From the NCBI GenBank assembly GCA_964510515.1, contig CAZEAU010000051.1, forward strand, positions 1 to 5,583: DNA of 5,583 nucleotides, in the 5' to 3' direction. Each line of letters opens with the position of its first letter. Within the stretch, counting starts at the first letter, position 1. Source of the stretch: SURF-21 sp964510515 (lineage in GTDB: Bacteria; Actinomycetota; Geothermincolia; Geothermincolales; RBG-13-55-18). The notes beneath the pieces are model-generated. The model saw only the letters and a list, made by a program, of their open reading frames with translations, was not told the origin of the DNA and searched no databases. A program made the position numbers and the translations under genes. Positions 1 to 5,426 of the stretch are shown here, piece by piece.

Positions 1-55
1 GCGAACTGGGAAGATAGCGGAGCAGGCAAAGAACAAGACCTGACCCCATCTTTCA
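1..55. repeat. 55-nt perfect direct repeat, copy 1
   Basis: This segment is identical, base for base, to 149-203. It sits at the window edge, so the repeat may extend further left. It is less GC-rich than the genes nearby. It contains the 14-nt core caagacctgacccc (34-47), which recurs in inverted form at 111-124 with one mismatch. Direct copies with an inverted core between them suggest a REP/BIME-like or transposon-associated dispersed repeat. The family assignment is inference. Confidence 0.85.
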
Positions 56-90
56 TGGAACTGCCGCTGCGCGAGGCCGCGGCGGGCTGA
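1..90 (+). CDS. Possible 3' end of a convergent plus-strand gene (partial, doubtful)
   Basis: Plus-strand frame 1 is open from the window edge to a TGA at 88-90, giving 29 codons. The first 18 translate the 55-nt repeat (including EQDLTPSF) and the rest read MELPLREAAAG. A gene entering from the left and ending here would converge on the minus-strand operon, and the GC-rich palindromes just after its stop (92-114) would suit a boundary between convergent genes. Against this, a 30-codon open frame in GC-rich DNA is weak evidence and much of it is repeat sequence. No domain can be recognised. Confidence 0.2.
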   Translation, partial: ANWEDSGAGKEQDLTPSFMELPLREAAAG

Positions 91-91
91 A

Positions 92-114
92 GGGGCGAGC
101 GCCCCCGCGCGGGG
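92..114. repeat. Overlapping GC-rich palindromes between the repeat copies
   Basis: Two inverted repeats share bases and cannot both fold: ggggcg-ag-cgcccc at 92-105 and the perfect 12-bp palindrome ccccgcgcgggg at 103-114. They lie between the two 55-nt repeats, downstream of the acyltransferase on the minus strand. Stem-loops of this kind are typical of REP-like elements and can protect or terminate transcripts. No T-run follows on either strand, so an intrinsic terminator is not supported. Confidence 0.5.
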
Positions 115-124
115 TCACGTCTTG
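111..124 (-). repeat. Inverted copy of the 14-nt repeat core
   Basis: The plus-strand sequence ggggtcacgtcttg is the reverse complement of the core at 34-47 and 182-195 with one mismatch in 14. It therefore forms imperfect inverted repeats with both flanking direct copies. This alternating arrangement resembles a bacterial interspersed mosaic element rather than a simple tandem duplication. Confidence 0.6.
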
Positions 125-148
125 CATTCTTGAGGTAAAACCCCTGGT

Positions 149-203
149 GCGAACTGGGAAGATAGCGGAGCAGGCAAAGAACAAGACCTGACCCCATCTT
201 TCA
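149..203. repeat. 55-nt perfect direct repeat, copy 2
   Basis: This copy is identical to 1-55 over all 55 positions, and identity stops sharply at 204 (g here, t at 56). Its edge coincides with the TGA stop codon (203-201) of the acyltransferase gene, so the element supplies the end of that reading frame. An insertion at the gene's 3' end, or recombination between elements, would explain this. Identity points to a recent or actively homogenised repeat. Confidence 0.85.
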
Positions 204-833
204 GGCGCGGCGGTCGCCGACGATGCGGGCGGGAACACCGGCCGCGATGGCATAGGGGGGGACGTCCTCGTTGACCACCGCCCCGGCGGCCACCACCGCG
301 CCGTCCCCTATGGTCACCCCTTTGAGCACGACGGCATGGGAGCATATCCAGCAGTCCTCCCCGATGACCACGGGGCCGTAGGTGCCGTACTGGCAGCGCA
401 TGGGCCCCTTGCCGCACTCCATGCCGTGGTCGGCGCAGTTGATGTTGACGAAGGGGCTGAGCATGGTGTTGGCGCCGATGCTGCAATCGTCGAAGGCGTT
501 GATGATGTTGTAGGGGCCGATGCCGACGCCGTCGGCTATGTCCAGAAAAGCGTCGTTGGCGGCGAAGAGGCGGGCCAGGGTGTCGATGGAGCAGTTGCTG
601 CCCACCCTGATCCTCCCCCGGTCGTTGCCGCGGATCTGTATGGGGGTGGGGATGAAGGTGCCGTCGCCTATCGAGCAGGTCGAATCCCCGCACAGGGCCA
701 CATCCGGCCTGGCGCTTATCCACACCCAGGGCCCGCACTCCACGCCGCCCCGCCGCAGCTGCCACTGGTGATGGCGTATGCCGGGGTGGAGGGCGGCGAA
801 GCGCAGGCGGTCCCAGAGGCCGGAGCGGCTCAC
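201..833 (-). CDS. Hexapeptide-repeat acyltransferase (WcaF/NodL/maltose acetyltransferase-like)
   Basis: This 210-residue protein is a left-handed beta-helix acyltransferase (COG0110 type). Such enzymes are usually cytoplasmic trimers that move an acetyl group from acetyl-CoA to a sugar or other small acceptor. The N-terminal part has hexapeptide-like turns (CSIGDG, RIRVGSN, CSIGAN). The catalytic-type His is probably H136 in NINCADHGM. The C-terminal part reads GPVVIGEDCWICSHAVVLKGVTIGDGAVVAAG in separate repeats and ends with the typical DVPPYAIAAGVPARIVG. The GTG start at 833 is chosen because GGAGG lies 7 nt upstream and the start overlaps the previous stop as GTGA. The stop codon lies inside the 55-nt repeat, so the extreme C-terminus could have been altered by that element. 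The acceptor cannot be predicted. It is probably the last gene of the operon and has no evident connection with the nuclease genes. Confidence 0.88.
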   Translation of the reverse strand: MSRSGLWDRLRFAALHPGIRHHQWQLRRGGVECGPWVWISARPDVALCGDSTCSIGDGTFIPTPIQIRGNDRGRIRVGSNCSIDTLARLFAANDAFLDIADGVGIGPYNIINAFDDCSIGANTMLSPFVNINCADHGMECGKGPMRCQYGTYGPVVIGEDCWICSHAVVLKGVTIGDGAVVAAGAVVNEDVPPYAIAAGVPARIVGDRRA

Positions 834-1033
834 GACATGGCCTCCAGGCCCGCCGCCGCGGCCCCGTTGCCGCCTATCCCCTTCCCCGCAAACCAGTACT
901 CGCGCGGGTTGAGCGCCGGGGGGCGGAAGGCCTCGGCGAGCATGGCCCCCTCCTTAGCCGCGCAACCCTCCTCCGGGCGCAGCGCCCGCGCCGGGCCCAT
1001 ACCAGGGGTGGAGGGTCCCTTAAGCTCTTTCAC
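830..1033 (-). CDS. Small hypothetical protein, about 67 residues
   Basis: I do not recognise this gene. The frame starts with GTG at 1033-1031, preceded by AGAGGAGG at a 7-nt spacing, overlaps the end of the 172-residue gene by 14 nt, and ends in a GTGA overlap with the acyltransferase start. That placement is the main evidence for a real gene. The product begins KELKGPSTPGMGPARAL, has one Cys, and ends with a Gly/Ala-rich tail after EYWFAGKGIGGNG. It has no membrane segment or known motif. A second in-frame start, ATG at 943-941, also has a good ribosome site (AAGGAGG, 5 nt from the ATG) and would give 37 residues. The alternative is a structured untranslated spacer, because a strong hairpin lies at 974-988. 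Similar proteins next to the same neighbours in other genomes would settle it. Confidence 0.5.
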   Translation of the reverse strand: MKELKGPSTPGMGPARALRPEEGCAAKEGAMLAEAFRPPALNPREYWFAGKGIGGNGAAAAGLEAMS

Positions 1034-1538
1034 CGCGCAACCTCCTCTCGAAACGGGCCAGCCTGTAACCCGCCCACATGGCATATATCAAGTGTACCTT
1101 GAGCAGCTCCCTTTCCTCCAACCTCATCATCTGCGGCGAATAGGCGGTCTTCCGCACCAGGGCCTGCGCGATCGACTCCACCCCCAGGGGCTCGCTTTCG
1201 AAGGGGATCTCCTCCACCGCCTCCTCCTCGTACATGACGCGCAAGCGATCCAGGCCCGCCTCCACCGAGGCCGGCCGCTCCGGGTCGGTGAAGGCGACCG
1301 GCTCCCAGCCCCCACCCTGCGCGGCCCGCGCCAGGATATAGCCCTCCAGGAAGGTGGAATTGACGATGCGGGCCACATCTTCGATCAGGCTGCGCGATCC
1401 CACGCGGGGGAAACAGTTGCGCACCACGCGCTCTCGGAAGAGCTCCAGCCAGAGGATGGCCATGGAGCGCGACGCCAAATCCAGGTCGGTGAACCTGATG
1501 CGCCCCCGGTAATCCTCGAACCTGTCGCGTATGTTCAT
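1020..1538 (-). CDS. Hypothetical 172-residue helical protein in the nuclease operon
   Basis: I do not recognise a family. The protein is rich in charged residues and looks mostly helical, with hydrophobic positions spaced as in amphipathic helices (residues 22-42, 51-71, 92-110, 119-131, 139-166). There is no signal peptide, no clear membrane segment and no metal-binding motif. Gly75-Gly77 and the stretch WEPVAFTDPERPAS (79-92) look like a loop or short strand region in the middle. The C-terminus is basic (RFERRLRGERA). The ATG lies only 4 nt after the ATPase stop with no strong Shine-Dalgarno site, so translation probably depends on coupling to the ATPase gene. Position suggests an accessory or regulatory partner of the nuclease-ATPase pair; that is inference from context only. 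Confidence 0.8.
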   Translation of the reverse strand: MNIRDRFEDYRGRIRFTDLDLASRSMAILWLELFRERVVRNCFPRVGSRSLIEDVARIVNSTFLEGYILARAAQGGGWEPVAFTDPERPASVEAGLDRLRVMYEEEAVEEIPFESEPLGVESIAQALVRKTAYSPQMMRLEERELLKVHLIYAMWAGYRLARFERRLRGERA

Positions 1539-1542
1539 TTTC

Positions 1543-3621
1543 TTAAAGGTGTACCAGGTTGTCCGCGTACGCGTCGTAATGGTCGCCGCAGGTGAAAACG
1601 ATGACCTGCCGCCCGCGGGAGAAATCCCGGAGCAGCTCCATGGCCCGCTCGAGGCGGCGGGGGTCGAAGGCGACGAAGGGGTCGTCCAGCAGCAGCGGCG
1701 GCTGCCGCTCGCCGCAGATGACCTCCACCAGGGAGATGCGGGCCGCCAGGTAGAGCTGGTCGATGGTGCCGCGGCTGAGCACCCCCGGGTTTACCTCCTC
1801 GCCTTTTTCGTCCGACCACACCCCGATCTCGAAGCTCCCTTCGTCCACGCTCACCCGGCGGTAGCGGTTATCGGTGATGCGGGCGATGTATCCCCCGATC
1901 ATCTCCTCCAGTGCCCGCGCCGCCGAGGAGAGGGTGGTGCTGGATGCCCTCTGCAGCCATTCCCTCGCCATCTCCAGGGCGCGGGCGCGCCTTTGCAGGC
2001 GGGCGGCCCTCTCCTCCAGGTATGCTATCTCCTCGCCCGCGCGCAGGTACTCCTCCTCCACCCCCTCATCGCTCACCGCCACCTCCAGGCGTATGCGCTC
2101 CTCCCTGAGGTCCTCCATCCGGGACCTCAAGGCCTCTCCCTCGTGCAGGACCTCCTGCAGACGCAGCGCATCCACGCTGCGCCCCCTCAGCTCCTTGAGC
2201 CTTCTTTCCCGCATGCCCACCTCGGCGGCGAGGCTGCGCGCCTCTACCTCCACCGCAGCCTTGTCTCCCTCGGGGACCAGGACCTCCAGCTTGTCCGCTA
2301 TCTCCTTGCGGCGAGCCAACAACTCCAGGTACCCCAGCTTCATCTCCATGAAGCCCTGCAGGGAGTCGCATCCGGCCGAGGAGAGAACCGCCATCGCCCG
2401 CTCGCTTATCTCCCTCTCCCGCGCCTCCAGTTCCCGCGCCTGTTCCTCCAGGGCGGCATGCTCACCCCCCCGGCGCAGGAACTCCAGGTAGCGGCCCGTG
2501 GTGAGGGAGGCAATCGTGCAGGCCAGCCCGGCCAGGGTGAGGACGAGCAGGTAGGGGGACAGCGCTATCCCCGCCAGGCCCACCAGGACGAGGGTGATGC
2601 CCAGCACGAGCACATACGGGGCCCACGGCCGGTAGCGGGCTTCCCTGGCCTCGGCCAACCTGCCTCTCACCACCCCCAGGCTCTCGAGCACCCCCGCCCG
2701 CCGCAGCTCGATATCACCCAATTCGTCGCGACGTGCCTCGAGGACGGACTTCAGGCCGCGGTACTTCTCGCGCTCCTCCCTCTCCAGCCCGGCATCCTCC
2801 CTGATGAGGGAAGCGGCCGATTCCAGCTGGCGGTAGCGGCGCTGGAAATCCTCGATGTCTTCCTCTATCTCCGCTCGCTCGGAGGAATCGTCGGCCAGGC
2901 TCTGCAGCACCTCCAGGCGGCGCGCCACCTTCTCGTCCTCCCTCGCTATCTCCTCCAGGCGCCGCCTCGCCGCTATGCGTTCCTCGACCCTCCCGGCCAT
3001 CTCCTCCCGCGCCTGGCTCCATCTGCCCAGCTCCTCCTGGGCCTGGACGATGGGGCCCGGGCTCTTCGCGGTCCCCCGCGCCCCCCGCATGAGCTCGCTC
3101 AGCTCGCGGCCCATCGCCTCCAGGGCCTCCATGGACCCCGGGCCCGTCTCGCTACCGGCGACCGTACGCTGCAGGCTCGCGCTCAGCTCCTTTCTCCCCG
3201 CCGAGATCGCGGCCACCTCGTCCTGCCGGATCCCAGCCGTGGAGCGGAAGGCGGCCTCGGACCCCAGGCCCAGCATCTCCTGCACCCTCTCCTCGATCAG
3301 CGCCTGGTCCGCCGTCTCCGCGTCGCCCCAAGTCAGGGAGGCGCGCCTGGCGGAGAAGTCTTTGCTCAGGCGAAAGGGCCTGCCCGAAGCCTCCCCCTCC
3401 AGCTCGAGCACGAAGCCGTCCCTTTCCCCCCAGGTCACGCTCTCCCGCACCTCCTTGCGGGTGGCGTCGACTTTCCAGAACAAGGCAGCCAGGAGTGCCT
3501 GCACCAGGGTGGATTTGCCCGATTCGTTCGGACCCTTGACGACGTTGATGCCCTCCGACAGCTCTATATCCACCTCGGCGAAGCGCCGGAACCTGCGCAG
3601 GGAGAGAAGGCTTATCTTCAT
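1543..3621 (-). CDS. Rad50/SbcC/YhaN-type ATPase with a central transmembrane hairpin
   Basis: This 692-residue protein is the ATPase partner of the adjacent phosphoesterase and should use ATP binding to clamp DNA and control the nuclease. The N-terminal half-site has Walker A GPNESGKST (30-38). The C-terminal half-site has the ABC-type signature LSRGT (615-619), Walker B LLLDDPFVAFD (643-653) and a His after the last strand (H681 in VIVFTCGDH). Long charged heptad-like stretches (about 195-330 and 385-555) form coiled coils. Between them, residues 335-355 and 357-376 are hydrophobic and look like two membrane helices. There is no CxxC zinc hook at the apex. This matches the YhaN branch better than SbcC or Rad50, though at 692 residues it is shorter than the usual 850-1000. 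Walker B has DD where Rad50 and SbcC have DE. The ATG overlaps the previous stop as ATGA, implying translational coupling and balanced synthesis. Confidence 0.9.
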   Translation of the reverse strand: MKISLLSLRRFRRFAEVDIELSEGINVVKGPNESGKSTLVQALLAALFWKVDATRKEVRESVTWGERDGFVLELEGEASGRPFRLSKDFSARRASLTWGDAETADQALIEERVQEMLGLGSEAAFRSTAGIRQDEVAAISAGRKELSASLQRTVAGSETGPGSMEALEAMGRELSELMRGARGTAKSPGPIVQAQEELGRWSQAREEMAGRVEERIAARRRLEEIAREDEKVARRLEVLQSLADDSSERAEIEEDIEDFQRRYRQLESAASLIREDAGLEREEREKYRGLKSVLEARRDELGDIELRRAGVLESLGVVRGRLAEAREARYRPWAPYVLVLGITLVLVGLAGIALSPYLLVLTLAGLACTIASLTTGRYLEFLRRGGEHAALEEQARELEAREREISERAMAVLSSAGCDSLQGFMEMKLGYLELLARRKEIADKLEVLVPEGDKAAVEVEARSLAAEVGMRERRLKELRGRSVDALRLQEVLHEGEALRSRMEDLREERIRLEVAVSDEGVEEEYLRAGEEIAYLEERAARLQRRARALEMAREWLQRASSTTLSSAARALEEMIGGYIARITDNRYRRVSVDEGSFEIGVWSDEKGEEVNPGVLSRGTIDQLYLAARISLVEVICGERQPPLLLDDPFVAFDPRRLERAMELLRDFSRGRQVIVFTCGDHYDAYADNLVHL

Positions 3622-4742
3622 CTTCCACCGCCCCCCGTGAGGTAGGCAAGCCCGAGACGCAGCGCCTCTTCGGCGAGGAGGAGGTCCTCCCCGTCGAGGC
3701 CCTCCATCTCCTCCCGGGCGATGCGGAAGAAGCGACCGATGGCCGTCCTCTCCGCATAGGCCTCCAGGTCGTGCTGCTCCCGCCCGGCGGGCATGGCCTC
3801 CAGCCGCAAGTGGAAGAAGAGGGGGGCGAGCTCCTCCTCCAGCCCCTCACAGTCGCACGCCGCCCATTCATCCCCCCAGATGCCCCGCAAACCCACCTCC
3901 AGCGCCAGGTCGCGGTCGGCGAACCGCCGCAGATGGGCGTAGAGCTCGGCGGGGCCGCCCACCTCGCCCACGTCAACCTCCAGGCGCGACATGCGCCTGC
4001 GCCCCACGCTGATGGGCTTCACCGCGGGGGGCGCGCCCTCCTCCAGCTCCACCAGGAGGACCTTCCCCTCCTCGCCCTTGCCCATGGCCAGCGGCTCCGG
4101 CGAGCCGCAGAAGAACGCCGTGGTGCCTCCGCTGCTGTAGTCCCCGAGAGAATGCCAGTGCCCCAGGGCCAGGTAGTGCAGGTTGCTTCCCGCCACGCTT
4201 TGCGCGGATACCAGCATCTCGTCCCTCTCCACCTTGCCCGGGAGCACGAAGGAGGCGTGCACGACCCCCACCCGCCAGCGCGAGCTGTCCGCGGCCTGGA
4301 AACCCGCGAGGACATCCCGGCCCTCGCCGCTCGCGGCCATGCCATAGACGTCGAGGTCGAGGCCGCCGATGGAGAGCGGCGCCAGCTCGCGGTCACGGAA
4401 CACGTGCAGGTGCCGCAGCGCGGAGAGCTCCGCGCCATCGTAGGCCCCGCCGGGCTGGGGGCGGTCATGGGTCCCGGGGGAGATGATGGTCCAGATGCCC
4501 TGGCTGTCGAGACGCCGCAGCTGATATACGACCTCCCCCACCAGGCCGGGGTGGGGATAGGCGGAATCGAAGAGGTCTCCCGCGATGAGCAGGGCGTCCA
4601 CCTCGGAGGTCAGTGCCAGGTCGATCACCCGCGAGAAGGTGGCCTTGAGCTGCTCCCGCTGTTCCCTGCCACGCCTTCCCAGGAAAGCGAAGGGGGCACC
4701 CAGGTGCACGTCGGCGGTATGCAGAAGCCTCAGCCCGGCCAT
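3618..4742 (-). CDS. Mre11/SbcD/YhaO-type metallophosphoesterase, probable DNA nuclease
   Basis: This 374-residue protein is a calcineurin-like phosphoesterase of the DNA exonuclease type and should cleave DNA together with the ATPase encoded next to it. Motifs in order are TADVHLG (D11, H13), GDLFD (D56), PGTHD (90-93 region, H92, D93), GVVHASF (H162) and GHWH (H195, H197). These are the usual two-metal ligands, except that the metal-binding Asn of GNHD is replaced by Thr91. The catalytic domain covers roughly residues 1-235. The rest, with acidic helices at about 298-370, is a probable ATPase- or DNA-binding cap. The ATG at 4742 is chosen over ATG codons at 4775 and 4772 because AAAAGGAGG precedes it at 4 nt and the upstream ATGs overlap or abut the probable promoter. 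It appears to be the first gene of the operon. Similarity to the YhaO family is clear by motif; biochemical activity is inferred. Confidence 0.9.
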   Translation of the reverse strand: MAGLRLLHTADVHLGAPFAFLGRRGREQREQLKATFSRVIDLALTSEVDALLIAGDLFDSAYPHPGLVGEVVYQLRRLDSQGIWTIISPGTHDRPQPGGAYDGAELSALRHLHVFRDRELAPLSIGGLDLDVYGMAASGEGRDVLAGFQAADSSRWRVGVVHASFVLPGKVERDEMLVSAQSVAGSNLHYLALGHWHSLGDYSSGGTTAFFCGSPEPLAMGKGEEGKVLLVELEEGAPPAVKPISVGRRRMSRLEVDVGEVGGPAELYAHLRRFADRDLALEVGLRGIWGDEWAACDCEGLEEELAPLFFHLRLEAMPAGREQHDLEAYAERTAIGRFFRIAREEMEGLDGEDLLLAEEALRLGLAYLTGGGGR

Positions 4743-4746
4743 TCGC

Positions 4747-4755
4747 CCTCCTTTT
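4747..4755 (-). promoter_or_regulatory. Ribosome binding site of the phosphoesterase gene
   Basis: The minus strand reads AAAAGGAGGGCGA directly before the ATG at 4742. It is a near-perfect Shine-Dalgarno sequence, a little close to the start. It decides the start codon in favour of the 374-residue product over the longer frame beginning at 4775. Confidence 0.8.
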
Positions 4756-4773
4756 CGCGCGCGAATCAACATC

Positions 4774-4779
4774 ATTATA
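4774..4779 (-). promoter_or_regulatory. Probable promoter -10 box of the five-gene operon
   Basis: The minus strand carries a perfect TATAAT, read from 4779 to 4774. Transcription would start near 4767, giving a leader of about 25 nt that contains the strong ribosome site. The -35 region is poor: the best match is GGGACA at 4804-4799 with a long 19-bp spacer. AT-rich sequence here stands out in otherwise GC-rich DNA. Use of this promoter is inference. Confidence 0.55.
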
Positions 4780-4824
4780 GAGCAGGGACGCGACGCTTTG
4801 TCCCCGGCGCCTGTAAATGAAAGA

Positions 4825-4863
4825 GCGGGGGAGGCGCGGGGGAGGCGGGAGACCGGGAGGGGG
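4825..4863 (+). repeat. G-run tract with an 11-bp tandem duplication, G-quadruplex candidate
   Basis: The element gcgggggaggc occurs twice in tandem at 4825-4835 and 4836-4846. It is followed by further G-runs, making five runs of three or more G (4827-4831, 4838-4842, 4847-4849, 4855-4857, 4859-4863) with loops of 6, 4, 5 and 1 nt. This meets the usual G-quadruplex pattern on the plus strand, which is the template strand for the minus-strand genes. It starts just after the LemA stop and lies before the operon promoter, where it could slow or block read-through. No ordinary hairpin-plus-U terminator is visible here. Confidence 0.55.
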
Positions 4864-4866
4864 TGC

Positions 4867-5397
4867 TCAGCCGGCGCCTTCCTGCTGGAAAAACTCGGCC
4901 GCGCGGAAGCGGAGGATGCGCGCCAGCAGCAGCTGAGGGAAGCTCTGGATGAGGGTGTTGTAGATGCGCACCGAGCCGTTGTAGTACTTGCGCGAGGCGG
5001 CGAGGTGGTTCTCCACCGTGGTCAGTTCCCGGAAGAGGCGCTCGAAGCCCTCGTCGGCCTTCAATTCCGGGTAGCGCTCCCGCAGCACCAACACCTCGCC
5101 CAGGGCGGCGGTCAGCGAAAGCTCCCTGTCGCCCCTCTCCCTCACCCCGGACGCCGCCTCGGCCTCCGCCCGCATGCGGGCCACCTTCTCCAGGGCCTGC
5201 TTTTCATGCAGCGCATACCCCTCCGCCGTCGAGGCCAGGAGGGGGATGAGCTCATGGCGCAGCTTCAGCTGCACGTCTATGTCCCGCCAGGCCTTCCTGG
5301 TCTTGTTGCGCAGCCTTATCATGTGGTTGAAGAGGAGAGCCACGGCCAGGAGCAGAAGCCCCCCGATGACGATCACGGCGTAGAGCAATATATCCAT
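4867..5397 (-). CDS. lemA: LemA family protein
   Basis: This 176-residue protein belongs to the LemA family, a widespread group of small membrane-anchored helical proteins of unclear biochemical role. A hydrophobic N-terminal helix (about residues 3-24) is followed by the basic stretch RLRNKTRK, so the bulk should lie on the cytoplasmic side. Family hallmarks are AWRDIDVQLKLRHELIPLL (36-54), GYALHEK (60-66), RYPELKADEGFERL (108-121) and the C-terminal TTVENHLAASRKYYN with VRIYNTLIQSFP (126-154). Length is close to the usual 180-190. ATG 5397 is chosen because it places the membrane helix at the N-terminus. The frame stays open upstream, but that part lacks family features. No good ribosome site precedes the ATG, and a TATAAT ends 7 nt before it, suggesting a nearly leaderless message. 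The usual partners (TPM-domain protein, HtpX protease) are not seen in this window. Confidence 0.92.
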   Translation of the reverse strand: MDILLYAVIVIGGLLLLAVALLFNHMIRLRNKTRKAWRDIDVQLKLRHELIPLLASTAEGYALHEKQALEKVARMRAEAEAASGVRERGDRELSLTAALGEVLVLRERYPELKADEGFERLFRELTTVENHLAASRKYYNGSVRIYNTLIQSFPQLLLARILRFRAAEFFQQEGAG

Positions 5398-5404
5398 GCC
5401 TTGG

Positions 5405-5410
5405 ATTATA
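5405..5410 (-). promoter_or_regulatory. Probable -10 box of lemA, giving a near-leaderless transcript
   Basis: The minus strand reads TATAAT from 5410 to 5405, seven bases before the lemA ATG. The usual spacing puts the transcription start at about 5398, one base before the start codon. No convincing -35 hexamer is seen at 16-18 bp; an 18-nt repeated motif occupies that zone instead. The absence of a well-placed Shine-Dalgarno sequence agrees with leaderless translation. Confidence 0.45.
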
Positions 5411-5426
5411 CCCCCGCCCGCTCCAG

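Noticed and set aside
1..203. CRISPR array
   Set aside because: There are only two direct copies in the window, the unit is 55 nt and the interval is 93 nt with internal inverted repeats, which does not match CRISPR repeat-spacer structure.
53..253. Minus-strand 66-codon frame across the repeats
   Set aside because: It overlaps the end of the acyltransferase out of frame, consists largely of repeat and palindromic sequence, and has no family features.
336..1595. Plus-strand open frame of 419 codons across the acyltransferase and 172-residue genes
   Set aside because: It spans several minus-strand genes and their junctions and is rich in Gly, Ala, Val, His and Pro with no motif. The minus-strand frames have ribosome sites and family features.
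1543..3621. Zinc hook in the ATPase
   Set aside because: Cysteines at 368, 418, 636 and 678 are isolated; no CxxC occurs between the coiled coils.
1531..3645. Very long plus-strand open frame of 704 codons opposite the ATPase gene
   Set aside because: It mirrors the minus-strand ATPase, which has intact Walker A, signature and Walker B motifs. The plus-strand product is a low-complexity mix rich in Leu, Pro, Arg, Gln and His, with no domain, as expected of an antisense frame in GC-rich DNA.
4743..4775. Longer start for the phosphoesterase at 4775 or 4772
   Set aside because: These ATG codons overlap or abut the TATAAT box and have no ribosome site, while the ATG at 4742 has AAAAGGAGG upstream and gives the usual N-terminus close to the first motif.
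3771..4820. Plus-strand open frame opposite the phosphoesterase
   Set aside because: The minus strand encodes all phosphoesterase motifs in order; the plus-strand product has none of a known family and covers the promoter region as well.
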